A program made the position numbers and the translations under genes. Below are positions 1 through 13,439 of a stretch of DNA of 64,000 nucleotides, piece after piece; positions within the stretch are counted from its first letter, which is position 1; each line of letters opens with the position of its first letter. Location of the stretch: positions 11,398,948-11,462,947 of the forward strand of contig JAFMSR010000009.1 in assembly GCA_022818135.1 (NCBI GenBank), written 5' to 3'. The notes beneath the pieces were generated by a model, which was not told the DNA's origin, searched no databases, and saw only the letters and a program-made list of their open reading frames with translations. Source of the DNA: Saxidomus purpurata. Lineage: Eukaryota > Mollusca > Bivalvia > Venerida > Veneridae.

Positions 1-289
1 TCGAAGTCACAACGGAGAGCATTTTTGTCTCGTACAATACTTGGCAACTCGATTTTGCAACTCAATATATGATATAGAGGAAAATTGTTGGTTTTGGTGT
101 AGAATCACGTTATAATTTCACCGAGTGGGTACCATAAGTGATATTTTCACGAATGGCACAACCACGAGTGAAAACAAGAGCCATTTTAGACATGGCCATC
201 CCGCCACCAAGTGCTCTTTCTAAGATTAAGAAATTTGAGGTTAGAGGAATGCATATGTTATAATTTCTAATTTAATTAAATGCAAGTTC
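1..289. other. No recognisable feature
   Basis: AT-rich sequence with no supported open frame and no repeat that I could match elsewhere in the window. Confidence 0.5.
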
Positions 290-1080
290 TTGGCAGGGGA
301 TAATTAGGCAAGGTAGAGTTAAGGTTATTGGGCATGTACTTCCAATTATTGTGGTCTACCGTTGTATGATGTTTCAAGTACTTCCCTCAGTACTTTAGTT
401 ATACTACGGACAACATTATGCTCTGTACAAGATAAATCAATAAAGGGAGACAATTACAAAAGGAGTCATTGTCATTCGGCACTGCACTTCCCCTGTGTGT
501 CCTCTCTCATTAGTTGCAATTTGAAGGAATTTCCTTAATACTATTTGAGTTATGCTCAAGACAAGAAAATGTAATACAGGGGGATCTTTTAAAAAAAATA
601 GTAACAGTACAGTTAAGATCCACGTGTACTGCACTTTCCTTCATTATACCCTATCAATGTATTAAGTTTCAAGTATTTCTCTTCAGTACTTTTGGAGTTA
701 TGCTCCGGACAAGAAAATTCAAGAAAATATAACAAAGGGAAAGTATTAGAAAATTAGGCAAGGTAGAGTTATGGTTCTTGGGCACTGCACTTTTCATTAT
801 TGTATTCTATCACTGTATTAAGTTTCAAGGTATTCCCTAACCTTTTGGAGTTCTGCCGGACGAATAACAAAGGTGAATAATTAAAAAATTAGGCAAGGTA
901 GAGTTATGGTTCTTGGGCACTGCACTTTCTCTCAATGTCCTCTGTCTATGTGTAAAGTTTAAATAAATTCCCTTGAATACTTTTGGAGTCACGCTCCGGA
1001 CAAAAGTGTGACGAACAGACGGACGGACGCACGGACGAAGCCTGTTCCTATATCACCTCCGCCAAGGCGGGGGATAATAA
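290..1080 (+). repeat. Diverged tandem array, about five monomers, ending in GC-rich hairpin
   Basis: A block holding a version of 'ttaggcaaggtagagtta', then a 'gggcactgcacttt' segment, then 'tttcaagta', then 'ggagttatgctccggaca' recurs about five times. The clearest anchors are at 304, 754 and 879; the last two are 125 bp apart. Two more degenerate monomers lie between 430 and 745. The array ends with a (ggac)n run near 1015-1040 and a hairpin at about 1057-1073 (CCTCCGCC / GGCGGGGG). A diverged copy of this end is found at 40800-40900, so this is a dispersed family and not only a local array. Short open frames here (for example 983-1240) are translations of the repeat. It could be compared with known bivalve satellites, but I cannot assign a family name. 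Confidence 0.8.
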
Positions 1081-1595
1081 CTACTTTTGGTGTTCACGAG
1101 TGAAATTAACGTTATATTTCACCGATACCAACATTTTTTCTGTTTATTTTATGGTTAGAATTTGTTACGTTTATTCTATAAATTATCGGAAATCGCCGGA
1201 AACGTTATCAGAAAACATAGCACAAATGACACCATTTTAACGAGGTCATCATCGCATGGCTTCAGGCATTAATTACGCTCGGTATACTTTTTTAATTTAA
1301 TCTGGGTTAAAGATTCAATTAATTGTTCTATAACTTGTGGCCCTGTGATATTAACAGCATATAACCGCATTTTGGTATATTCCTTCGTACTGCCATTTGA
1401 CTAAGTACATTTAATTTTGTAAAAGATAGTTGCAAACAATCGTGAAAGTTTACTCAAGTGTTTCCTGTACAGAGCCAAGTGTGCAATACCAGCTTGGACG
1501 CAACACTCTGTATATTTCCCGTGAGATTTCCAATCAGTCAACATCATCAACATCATAATCTGTTTTGAAAAGAATATTTTATAATCACTACTGAA
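1081..1595. other. No recognisable feature
   Basis: Ordinary AT-rich DNA. I saw no gene, repeat or structured element that I can support. Confidence 0.45.
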
Positions 1596-1795
1596 GGAGA
1601 GCGGTGGTGTAGAGGTTAAGGTGTCGGCCGCACATCCCGGAGGTTGCGGGTCCTAGCCCCACTGGGGTCACGACCGTATTTCCTCATATGACACCAGTAC
1701 TGGTTTTTCCAGGAAGTGGACTCGAGAGTGACTCGATAAGCTACAAATGTACAAGCTTTCTTCACAATCGAGCTAAAATAAATTAGTATAAACTT
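1596..1795 (+). mobile_element. tRNA-derived SINE, family A, copy 1
   Basis: About 200 bp. The head carries a perfect pol III A-box (TGGTGTAGAGG) and, about 35 bases on, a one- or two-base-degraded B-box (GGTCCTAGCCC). A second copy at 31999-32193 has the intact B-box GGTTCGAGCCC and matches along the whole length. Both copies continue through 'cctcatatgacaccagtac', 'gagagtgactcgataagct' and the tail 'agctaaaataaattagtat'. Such a SINE is transcribed by RNA polymerase III and moved by a partner LINE. The tRNA-like head is not a functional tRNA. A minus-strand open frame at 1616-1801 is a shadow of this element. Confidence 0.85.
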
Positions 1796-3406
1796 AATCA
1801 CTACTTACCTTTTGTGTTTTAAATGTAATGTGAATATGATTTTCGACTACTGTTAAATCTCCCTGTTAATTTTGATACAAAGATGTCCGCGTGACTTGTG
1901 ATTAAAAAAATAATTGTAGAGTTTGAGGTAGAACAAACAAATGTATGTATCATTTACCAGTGACTCCTGATTCGTGCTGATTCAAATCTGACACATTCCT
2001 CTATAGAGCAAAAGATGATCCGATCACATGTACTGGATTAACTGCGAAGTCATTTTCGTAACCCTTTAAATTGGACAATCTTAAAATTCTAAAGAGATCT
2101 CTATAATTGCTTGCTAAAACAGTCCTTGGAATAAAGCCAATTTGAAGAATTTGAATCGGAACAGGCAGTAATTAATAACTTTATTACGTAACTGCAACAA
2201 AAAATGTGCCTTCATAATTATAACATCATTATTAAAATTCGTAGCAGCCAGACAGGTTAATTAGTATGAATCTGCAACACAGTAATGTGATTTCGAAGGA
2301 TATGTCGTCTGAAACAAACATTTGGCGACACAGGGGGCATACCACAGCTACACATGGTAAAAACATGAACTTACGCCAGATTCTTCTTATCAGACCAGTC
2401 AAACAGCTACCTGATACAACACGTGACGAATGTGGTTACTAGCCACCATTTTGTCTTACAAACATTCAGAATACATCCGTTGACCGACATGCAATTTTAG
2501 GTATTTTCTATGAAAGGAAGATTATTGATTTGAAATAAATCTTTTTTTATCGTGATAGTCAAGCCATATATATGTTTACAGGTTTAACGTCTAAATTTAA
2601 TAAGTTTTGTGATTCTTCATACTTTTTAGATTGATCTAATATTAAAGCTATTTTTAACAAACAAGGCAAGGAGACTGTCGTTCTTTCAGAGAGAGAGTCG
2701 TTTAAATGGTTTTTCAAAATTTTATGTTGCGGAAATAAATATAGTATTAAATATAGTTTCTTGTCCCCCGTTGAGCAAGCAGTTTACCTACCATTGTTCC
2801 GGGAATAACATTACTATGCACCTATCATTATCGTATTCCACATACTTCTTCACATCAGGAGACATAGAAGGTAGTTGAACTCAAACTCATGATCCTAAAT
2901 TGATGATATGTTTAGTGATAACAAGTCGAAGACCGTAACCAATAGACCACGGGAAAGCTCGAGGTCACAGTTAAAATAAAATACATGCCTTTCAAAGTTC
3001 TGTCATCATACGTGTTTTTGTACATGTATTTGATTTTGGTGGATGTATCTGGTTGTTGGGGGACCTGCTCATCATAAACTATAAGAACACAATAATAGTA
3101 TAAGCAACGCTCGGTTGTATGGCAACGGCCGGTAGCGAAATTAAATAACTCTAATTAATCAGTCAGTCAGATGCATGTGGAAAATTTGATTTAAAAAGCA
3201 ATTACATTTTTGTAAGATAAATAAATGATTATATTGCTGGATATACTATTGCTTTAGAAAAAGAACACCAAAAGAAGCAAAAGCCAATAGTAAACTAAAA
3301 AAATAAATATGTTCATTTTCATGCGGAGGTATCTTTCAGTAGTCGTATCAAAGTAATATAAATTAATGTTTAGATAAGGTCCTAAAGCATGATCTGGTTC
3401 GCAGAA
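1796..3406. other. No recognisable feature
   Basis: AT-rich DNA with many stop codons in all frames. No repeat copy was recognised in this 1.6 kb. Confidence 0.45.
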
Positions 3407-3494
3407 AAACAAAAATAATATCAAACAGGGAATGCCACGTACCAAAAACGCAACCTCCCCAAAACGAGCCCCACAGCCCCCAGAAGTGCACATA
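3407..3494 (-). mobile_element. GT-core dispersed repeat, end fragment
   Basis: The stretch from 'aaaacaaaaataatatcaaa' through 'gggaatgccacgtaccaaaa' and 'ccaaaacgagccccacag' to 'agaagtgcac' nearly matches the start of the longer copy at 16884. It is also the reverse complement of the end of the copy at 49950-50264. The microsatellite core and the other arm are missing. The class is unknown. It is followed by 'ataagaagaag', present twice (about 3491 and 3521). Confidence 0.8.
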
Positions 3495-4885
3495 AGAAGA
3501 AGCCCCTAGAAACCGCATATAAGAAGAAGTTAAACACTTCAAGTGTTCCACGAAATACAAGTTGTTGTTGTACAATTGATGGGTGGATGCGAGTTATTAC
3601 AGAAAGCCTCTTTATTGATTAATTGTGGTAAAATGAGACATTTTTCGCCATAAATTCGTCTTTGAAATTCTATTTATTTATCATTTTACGTTCACTGAGC
3701 ACATAATCTATGCTTCGAGAATATAATCGGCTAGATGTAGGGAGTGTTTCTTTGAAAAAATTCAATATATGAAAAAAGTAAATCAAAGAGATTTCTATTT
3801 ATACTCTGCTTTTTTCTCCTGACGAAGGCTTAATCGCAAAAATACGATTTTTGAATCATCATGATTATCTTAGATTTAACATTTGAAAGTGAAAACTTTG
3901 CTATGTATCGGAGGGACAAATGTACCACAGTCAGATACGCATATGTTTAATCTAACGGGTCCGGATAACGAAAGTAGGTGCTAGTAAAAACACTGAGTGA
4001 TTAGGGAGTTTCTTCCGGTATAAAAGTAATTCAAATATTATGTATGCCACACCAGTGGCTGAGAGCTATATTCCTTTTCTTTTAATTAATTTCTTCACAG
4101 TAGGATTATAATATTCATTAAAGCTATACGTACTTCTTGGGTCGAATCGTGTTCATCAATCTTTATCAGTTCATTGCTTGTGGCAATTTTCTCAAGAGGC
4201 GCCAATTCATTCATCCGAATAAAGCTGACTCAAGCAAAGTATATTGCTCTAAAAGTGTTGGCTACAAGAATAAAAACATAAATAGATTTAAAACTGCTTT
4301 CAACACGTTAATACTGTAATATTGTGAGGCACAGAAATTAGCTATAAATCATCATTAAAGACTTGCTGTTCACCCAAATTGCGGAAAAAAGTCATCATTT
4401 GTTAGAAATGTAGAGACCTTGGCTGAATGAGTTTTCATTAATAAATCGCCTACGCAGAGTGAAAGCATTCGCTATAGAAACAGATTAGGCACGATTGGAG
4501 AATATACCATGATATCAGTTTGGAAAGTATTAACAAATTTTAGATAATCACACAATTTGCTTGAAAATAACATAACAGACATGAATATTTTTTTTGAAAA
4601 GTTTCCTTTTGTAGTATGCTAATTGTCTTGAAAATATTAAGCAGTTATTTTGTTCGTGTAGAAGAAACTTAGGTATTCTACTGCTTCCAATATCGTATGT
4701 TGTTTCGACTGATCGATCAAAACAGCAAGCCTTTTATATTTTGAAATTTAAAGAATGCAGGGTGTAGTCAGAAGGTGAATGTATGTCAGCCGGACTACTG
4801 CAAAGATTGTCATTATTCATTAAACAGCTGAATTTATAATATTTTTAAGCAGATTTTAAAAAAAAACCCTACTTATTAGAATGGC
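3495..4885. other. No gene; short diverged match to 10985-11065
   Basis: Mostly unannotatable AT-rich DNA. Around 4395-4460 the sequence running through 'gagttttcatt' and 'atcgcctacgca' resembles 10993-11060 in the same orientation. This is a short shared repeat of unknown nature. Confidence 0.4.
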
Positions 4886-4887
4886 TA

Positions 4888-5995
4888 TGTCGTATGTCAG
4901 GCGGTCGGATGGGCGGGCGTCAAACATCGGTTTCCGTTCAATAACTTGAGTTAAGAGTCACCAATTGCACTGAGACTTGGTGTGTAGGTATCTTGAATGG
5001 AGACGCAGCTTTGAATTGCACATGGGGTCACTAGGTTCAAGGTCAAGGTCACTGTTACCAAAAACGAAAAACGGTTTACGCTCAATAAATCTAGTTAAGA
5101 GTGACCAATTACAATGAAACTTTTTGTATAGGCAGCATGCGTAGAGATGCAGCGTGGCATTGCATTTGAAGTTACTAGGGTCAAGGTCAAGGTCAATGTT
5201 ACTAAAAGTAGAAAAACGGTTTCCGCTCAATAACTCAAGATAGAAGTGACCAATTACAATGAAACTTGGTATGTAGGTAGCTTGTGTAAAGACAGAGCTT
5301 GGGATTGCATTTGGGGTCACTAGGGTCAAGGTCAAGGTCACTGTTACTAAAAATAGAAAAATGGTTTCCGCTCAATAACTTGAGTTAGGAGTGACTTATT
5401 GCAATGAAACTTGGTGTGTAGGTAGCTTGCGTAGAGAGAAAGCTAAAGATTGCATTTGGGGTCACTAGGGTCAAGGTCAAGGGCACTGTTACTAAAAAAT
5501 AGAATAATGGTTTCTGCTCGATAACTTGAGTAAGGATTGACAAATTGTAATGAAGCTTGCGTGGAGGGGAAGCTTTGGGTCACTGGATCAAGATCACTTG
5601 GGTCAAGGTCAAGGTCACTTTACTGTATACTAAATATATATATATATATTTAAGTTTTTAGATTGTTTCTTGGTCAAGGTCACTAGGGTCAAGGTCAAGG
5701 TCATTGTTCAAAAATAGATCTTTATTTTTTTTGTTTTAGATTTTCTTCGCAAAAAAAGGGGGAAGGGGGTCAAGGTCACTAGGCTCAAGGTCACTGTTGC
5801 TAAAAGATAGATGTTTATTTTTTTAGTTTTTAGATTGTTTAAGCAAAAAATAATTTTGAGGGGTCAAGGCCACTAGGGTCAAGGTCACTGTTATTATAAA
5901 ATTTAAGAATCTTTTTTTTCAATTTTTGAATTGTTTAAGCAAAAGAAAATATTTCTTTGCAGAGGGGGGAGTCAAGGTCACTGTTTTTTTTATTC
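4888..5995 (+). repeat. TCAAGGTCA-rich tandem array, about 145 bp period
   Basis: The anchor 'ggttt(c/a)c(g/t)(c/t)tcaata' recurs at 4929, 5073, 5218, 5363 and 5509, giving spacings of 144-146 bp. Each monomer ends with 'tcactagggtcaaggtcaag' or a close variant. After about 5580 the array decays into irregular repeats of that end alone, mixed with T-rich spacers, until about 5990. TCAAGGTCA is also the extended half-site bound by monomeric nuclear receptors (SF-1/FTZ-F1 and ERR types), so the block is a dense run of potential sites; that role is inference only. The 127-residue minus-strand frame at 4958-5341 is a translation of the repeat. Repeats of this kind are, to my knowledge, common in bivalve genomes. 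Confidence 0.9.
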
Positions 5996-8900
5996 AACAA
6001 TTTCTACAGGCGCCGTTTAAACCTGCTTTGGCGGCATTGTCGCGTCTTCTTTTTTAATATTCTGTGACAATTTCAGTTTGATCAACCATATGCTTCTTGA
6101 TAGTTGTTTTGTTAACATGATAGCCCGGTTATCAATACCTGGCTCTAACTGTATATCTGTTTCGTACTGATATGCAAAATGAAATTCAAAGTTATATGCA
6201 TTGGAGCGCTGCTAATGATTTGGGGTTTATAAAAAGTACCATTTGTTTATTTTGTTAAAGTTGCAATATCATTTTAAACCCTCAAATATATAATAATTGA
6301 TTATCAGATATTATAAGCATAGAAATGTGTTCTCTTCTTTTTTAAACAATGTCGAAATATACGTTTCTTTCAAAACACTAAAAGTGTTGTCACATATCTC
6401 TTTATTTCGCAATAGAACATAACAGAACATATCTTTTATCTCGTCCAAGTGCATGAACTACACAAAAAGGACAATATAACACGGTAGATTAACAAACACA
6501 GATATATGTGACTTCCGGTAAACATATACAAGGGTATTATTTTAATATTATAATTATGATAATCCGTTCATGATTTAGAATCTAGATTCTTATGTGATGA
6601 AACTGTAATTTACTTAAAGAGCGGAATGGGGGGGGGGGGGTTACGTCATACAATGTAGCCGTTTTGGTGCTAATTATCACTATTTCAATTTATTTGTAAG
6701 CGAGTGAAAAAAACATGGCCATCATGTTACTTGACCGGAAGCTCCTAGTATTGAACAAATACTACCTCATATAATAGCATGTACTTTCTACGTAAATAGT
6801 ATGGTTAGGAATGTTTGCCTTACTAACAACGAATTTCGCCGGGAAGATATCTTTCTTAGTAATATAAGAGCTGGAAGTTATCTTTCATCTTAAGTGCTCC
6901 CGGGACTTTATATATGGTTATTTATTTCAATAAGTCACATTTGCAATTGAAATACGCTGTGATTGTTCTGCCTTGGCACTTTTGTTTACATGCGAGGACT
7001 TATAGTGTTTAAATCAGCTAAACAGTGTCTATCGATAATATTTTGAATATATTAAGTAAATACTTTCATTTGGAATGGCAACAAAAGTTCATTAATTGAT
7101 CAGCGGGATTCTTAGGAAGTTTATAGCTCCAAATGTAATAATTATAAGCGGTATAAAAAATCAACACAATTTTGTGAAATTATTTCACAAAAGTACCAAA
7201 ACAAAAGATTGTTTGGGATATAAAAAAAAAACATTAAATTGAAATATGACTTATTTCTGTAAAGTTAATTTTTTTAATATTTCAAACATGCATCTCAATT
7301 GATATTGTGTACACTGTTTATTGCACGGAATTCATGACTATCGTAGAATGAAAAAATGACCGGTCAAGCTTATACAATGTAGCATATCTTTGCACTGTTG
7401 TAGCGAAAGCAATATTAATTCGCAGAAATTTCTTCCATTAACACGTTGGCATAAGTTAAAAACTTTGGTAAATTTGAACATATATAAATTGATAGAATGT
7501 GAACATAAAAAAAGTGATAAATGTATCCCTACACACCATCAAATTCGACACTCGCCAAAAGGCGTATTAAAATAAAACTGTTTATTGACGTGAAACAAGC
7601 ACATTATTATAGCAACTCAGTATACAGTTTTTTGTGAGACGCAAATCTGACATATGTTAGTGTATTTGAAAAAAATGTTACAGTTTAGTATTTTTTTAAG
7701 TTATCTGACGTACATGTACATGTTTTTTACGACAACTGTTAATTAACATGGGGCAGCTCTCTTTATGCTTTCTTTGGCCATAAAGTGTATCATAGAGGAG
7801 AAATAAAGTATTGAAATCGTAATGGAAATCACTGTCGTCTCGATTTAGACGATGCAACTGAACCGTTCACACGTGAATGGATTATTTATGTTTGTAATAC
7901 AATACATGTCAAAAATCTAATTGGATACATATCTGATTCTAGTACATTCCCAGGTAAAATGATTTCTTTTTTCTTCAAAGCTTCATATATTAAAAACAAT
8001 TTGTTGTATTCTTGTTGGTAATTTTAGTAAAACAGTCAAGCTTAGTTGCAATAGTATTTTAGTATTTCAAAGTAAAATTGTCTCAACCTTTTTAATCATG
8101 GTTATACGTAATGCTTGTGGAACTTGTCATATTAAAATCCCGTTTACAAATACTTTTAGGGGATGATTCTGGAATCACCATGTCGGTCGTTCTGACAGAA
8201 TATATAATTAAATATGTATTGTAAATAAACTACGTGAACAACTTCTGCAAGAAATACTTTATGACACATGTCCCTAGGTACATTTGTACCTTGCAGGGAA
8301 ATGTATCGATTTAGCGTAGGCTATTTCTGTTCATCAAACTAATATGCCTTGTTGAGCGACCTCCTAGGTTTTTCAAATGATAATTGGAGATGCCTGACTT
8401 AGATTAATTTGTATACAAATCTATGTTTGTTCAATTTCGAAGAGAGCTTACTTAACTGAAACGCCTTTGAACACTCATTCTTTATTGCATTTAAGGTAAA
8501 AACGATATAATATCTAATATTAGTAATGCTTCGTTGGATTGCTGTCCTTTATTTAACAGTCTGTAAACGAACGCCGTTATAATAATAAGTACAACATTTC
8601 CAGTAGATTAATTGGTGCTTAATTATAAAATAAAACACTTTGTGTTTTGGATCTGCGACAAATCATTACAACAATAAACTTACATACAATAAGAGGCGTT
8701 CCGTATACCTTTACAAAAGAGTAAAGTGTGGTACCAATAATCAGGATAATTTGTGTTTAGATATGTAAATCTTATAAACATGTAACCTGTTCTTTTGTAA
8801 ATAGTAGTTTTAGAATACTGTTATAGTTGTATGACTGTCGTTTATAGCTTTATGCAATTATAATTAATATGTGGACAATAAATGTTATCTAAGTAAATCA

Positions 8901-9405
8901 AGCATAAAATTAGTAACTGCACATGGGGTAAAAAAACAGTCACAGAAGTCAATTTAAAGAGACTTGCGGTAAGTGTATATCGAATCGTCATGAAATATGT
9001 CATAAAGCTCTAAAAATAGTAGCGTCATGTACAATAAAAGTCATTTGAAGGTCGAACCTAAAACAAGCAGTTTCAGCTAAAACATATCTGCAATGTCTCA
9101 ATAACAAGAAAAAAATATGTATTGTCATACACATTTTGCATCTTACCTTACTTAGACGGGTCTTTGATACCATTTGTTCTCTGCAACATAATAACCTGAG
9201 CCAGTTGACACATAACTCTCAAATAAAAGTCTTCAGGGACATACACAGATGTCCGTCGCTACAACCCCTTGCAAACTTGAGGAATATGTCAAATAAACTG
9301 CACATGTTATAAACACGATAGTCTTATACCACGGAGAAAAGCTTGTACTAATGTCTTGCATGTCTAGCATATTAACATTTCACTGTAAGCATATTTTGTG
9401 GGCCT
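5996..9405. other. No recognisable gene or repeat; one poly-G run
   Basis: 3.4 kb of AT-rich DNA. The only notable items are 13 consecutive G at 6628-6640 and one GTACATGTAC palindrome at 7710-7719. The 61-codon frame at 7390-7575 has no feature to support it as a gene. Confidence 0.45.
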
Positions 9406-9406
9406 C

Positions 9407-9530
9407 AAAGGCCAAGTAGTAAGGGTTTTGGTTCCGGCTTCGGTAGTTCTCGGGTTGAATGAAAGTATGTCCTTAAGCATAAACACTGGTTCCAGTGCCA
9501 ATAAATTTAAATGAATGCCACATAGTTTAA
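9407..9530 (+). mobile_element. Probable degenerate tRNA-derived SINE
   Basis: The stretch beginning 'ggcctcaaaggccaagtagt' has an A-box-like 'ggccaagtagtaagg' and, about 40 bases on, a B-box-like 'cgggttgaatg'. This is the arrangement of a decayed tRNA head. I found no second copy in the window, so the boundaries are guesses. Confidence 0.4.
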
Positions 9531-12265
9531 GTAATACACTGTATGATGCAGTTTGAAATTCAATATTTAACTGAATGACAACATGGACAAGACAACTTGA
9601 ATGTTCTAATTATACCGCACTTTATCTTGCTGTATATGCAGACTAGTCATGCAATTCTCAAAATTAATTAGCTTGGCCAGGTATAGTGCTTCGCAGGTAA
9701 AAAGACTTGAATACAGGAAACATATATGTAAAAATAATTCCGATGATTTACATTTTAAAAAGAAATATATAGTTAGCTGAGTTTGGATACTGTATAGATA
9801 AGATTAATATTATTTTATGATACTTTGTATTTTGTGTATTTTTGTGTCATATTAACCAAAGTAACTGCCGTCAATATTGCATTTATGTCAAATATTCTCT
9901 ATATTCATTCGCTAGGTACATATGATAACCCGTATTTGATAATAATTAATGTTAAAGTCTTCAAATGCAATTTAAGCATATATATTTAATTCACTGGCGT
10001 TAATTATTTAAGCATGATATTTTTGCAATGTAACTGTGCTATTCGAAACAAATTTAAATGTGACTGCGTCTCTTTTACAATGTTACAGAATTTGACCAAC
10101 ATCAGTAATGGTAAACCGATGTCGCCGAGAGGTACGTTTCATTGTACTAGAGTTCAACGGGGTGATAGTCTCAGTCTAGTGTTTTATGCAAGATTTGTAC
10201 AACTTTCGTGTGAATCTTTATTTAAAAAAAATGTTTATTGTATGACTCGAGCTCGGACCCTTACCTAATACATTCTAGCACATTTACAAACACGACATGC
10301 TGCCTCCAGACGCTTGACTCATGTCTGGTTATCATAATTGTATCATGTAAATCATATCTTACCTAAAATCCAGAATGATAGAGTCTTCTAAAAATGCAAA
10401 CGTGCAGACACTGCTCAACGAACAATATTTACCAGTAGTCTTTTAAGGGTGATACATGTATTGTTATTAAAAGCATCATCATCATTATTACCACTCTCAA
10501 TCTTTGAGATACTTTTCAAATTTGGAATTATTAAAGCACGTGTAGGTTATCTTAAGCAAAGTGGATATTGCACAATTATAACTAAAATTTCATTACAATG
10601 TTTACAGTGTTGTCTTTTGCAATAACCTTGGAAATAGATAATTACTTTGTTATGTTACGAGCACGTAGTGAACTTTCCTAGATTATTTGTAGTAGGTAGG
10701 CTGGAGACAAATATTACACGTGTATACAGGTACTTCCGTAAGCATTTGATATATTTCTGGTAAACTTGTCCATGTACAAATGTACACATACATTCAGCAA
10801 ATGTTAGCAAATCTTGTAAGACCCAATCATGATTCATAAGATTGGAATCGTTTGCTGTTAAAATGCAAATAAATGACTACTTTAAATTGACTCTTAACTT
10901 GTTAATTCTTTAACTATGCAATACACTGATATTAAGGAGTAAAAAGCATTTAAAAATCCAAAATTGTTTTACATTCACATTGCATAAAACTAATCACTTG
11001 TTTTAATTGTAAAGATTGTGGTTTGATGAGTTTTCATTTAAAGATCGCCTACGCATAAAAGATGAACTAATTTTAAAACCGAGATAGTCTGTCAAACAGC
11101 ATGGTTTGTGCACGTGCTCCAGCTCTTTCTTGTGCAAACATTCCAGAATATTTAGGTTCTGATATAAACAAAACAGAATTCTCTTGATATAAGCAAAAAC
11201 AAAACGACTGCTTTCACAACGGTATGTTTCGTCACAGGTCAGAAATTACCGCTCTTTATGTGTGTGCTTATTCTAATTCACGCCAACAGGGCGTACATAT
11301 TGATGTTATATTTCTATTTCAATGCCCTACATTTTAAATGAATACATTAAATACATAATTCATGATTCAAAAAGTATTATGTAGACGATGACTCTTAATA
11401 GCTTTACCTGAAGAAAACATTTTTAAGCACTAGAGACCGGTCTACTCATGTAGCAAAGGAACCGCTCATTCTAGCCCGTGTAGACCGAAGATCGGTAAGG
11501 GATGCCTAACACTTTAAGTTAACGGTAATGCTGTAAGTGAAAACAAATTCAGTTAACTTGTTATACACATATTAACTTCCGAGTAACTCTTACATTTGAT
11601 GAAAATCTAACCTATTTAAGTCAAAGTTTAGCCTCAAAATAGATGAGGTGCGCGAATGTTGTTAAATGTAGAGTTTCCTAATTATTATAATAAACATACA
11701 TTTCATGCTCTCAGCAATTGTTACATCAGTGTGTGTGTGGTGTTTGTGCAAGAAGATATATATTGCCGGATGTGTGTGTTTGTGCCTGAACATATATCTT
11801 TTCAGGTGTGTGTTTCCTAGGACGAGTTAAACACTATTTGCTAGAGGAAAACGCACACTATGATATTATTGGTCATATAGTCGAACGTTGAGGAGACATT
11901 TTGTATTGAAGCGTATAACGAAGAACATTATCAGACTTGGACATTTGAACATACACACACTATTGGATTATTTATCCGTGCAAAACGATAGGTTTATGAA
12001 ACTTTTATTGGAGATATTTCATTGTCTACTAGATCTCCAGGTAAAATCCATTTTGTCGCATTAATTTGAATAATAATAATTCCTTTGTATTATTCGTTAG
12101 TAGAATAGAGACAAAATTGCTTAGTCGATTAAGTTTATAACTTGTTTTTATTCAGTGACAAATTGCTCTTTCTAATGTATAAAAGTAGCTAATAATGAGA
12201 AACGATTATTCGAGTAACTGTTTAGAGAGATAGGGTCAAAGAGATTGACCAATTGAAATATGTAG
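9531..12265. other. No recognisable gene; part of a short repeat at 10985-11065
   Basis: AT-rich DNA. The frames at 10014-10268 and 10655-10837 show no domain, signal peptide or conservation. About 10993-11060 resembles 4395-4460. A GT-rich patch lies at 11730-11815. Confidence 0.45.
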
Positions 12266-13061
12266 ACAATTGCATGCATTAAACATACCGAAAATATTTG
12301 GGTTGTTTGATGGACTTGATAACCGTTGTAAGTTTTCTAGTATAAATCAACATACAACAATAAACTGCTCATTTGAACTATTTTATAAAGATAATTAGGT
12401 TCTACAGGTTCGATTAAGGTTTTAAAAACTGTCACACAAACCGCTTGGTAAAAGGAATATAGAATTTTAGATGTAACATTCTGTTATAATGTAGTTTTGT
12501 TATTTTTACTGTACGACTATCTTCATTTTCCAAAATGAATAAAGACGTTACGTTAATATGGCTTAAACTTGTGATGAAATTTCGTATGTTAACACCGTTA
12601 GAAATACCATACATTAAACATAGAATTATGGAAATTTCAAAACATTATTTATACAAGCCTGCTGACATAACTAATTTTAACTGAATGTTCCATATCCTCA
12701 ATTCCATTAGCAATATAGTAATAGCTTTTATTAATGTTAACTCTATTACAGATGCATGAAATATCATAGATATTGATACTACGTTGACTCGTTCACGTCA
12801 ATCATCAGTGGATAATGATCATTAGCAATCCCGTGGTTACGATGTACTATTGGTAGAACTATAGACTGTTGTGCGTTTAGTACTAAATAATCTCATACTT
12901 TATTCATGTATTTTACAAAAGACATAGCTGCCCTACAAGATGTACTTGCTACATATCAACTTTATAGTAATAAATTTACGCTCAATTGCGAGATAAATTA
13001 TATAAAAGAGATAAAGACAATACGAAATTAATGTGTTTTGCCTGAGGCGACTATCAATAGC

Positions 13062-13140
13062 ACTGGTTGGGATCGAAACCGGGACCTTTCGATCCTGACA
13101 TAATTGCACAACAACTGCAAAACAGCTGCTCAACATATAA
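13062..13140 (-). mobile_element. tRNA-derived SINE head, family D, unit A
   Basis: Read on the minus strand, the segment has the shape of a tRNA: 'tttgcagttgttg' in the D-arm/A-box position, an anticodon-arm-like 'tcaggatcgaaaggt', and the B-box-like 'ggtttcgatccc'. The equivalent place in unit B (20860-20935) carries the same element, so it was present before the duplication. It is a retroposon relic, not a functional tRNA. The short frame at 13067-13252 merely crosses it. Confidence 0.7.
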
Positions 13141-13439
13141 ACTTCCAAGTTATATAACACTTTTCTGGTACCACTTGGCAAACAGTTACGCAATTAAGTA
13201 TCTCACATTTTATCATGATTTAAAAGCAGCAGTGCATTTGCCGAGAAAGTAACATTTGGAGGTCAAAACATGTTTAAAATATCAAAGCGATGACAAAACA
13301 TGTGACATTATCTTTAATTTAAAGTGTTCTCATCTAATTGTATTATTACCAATTCAAAAAGGACAATGTGCTTTACAAAATTACTAAATCGGACTACGGT
13401 GACAATTGTTTTACGCTACTCTGTCTCAAACAATCGATT

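Noticed and set aside
1596..1670. Possible tRNA gene
   Set aside because: It is the head of a SINE with a second full-length copy at 31999.
4958..5341. 127-codon frame with repeated LDLDLDPS-like units
   Set aside because: It follows the 145-bp tandem repeat exactly; a length divisible by chance kept it open.
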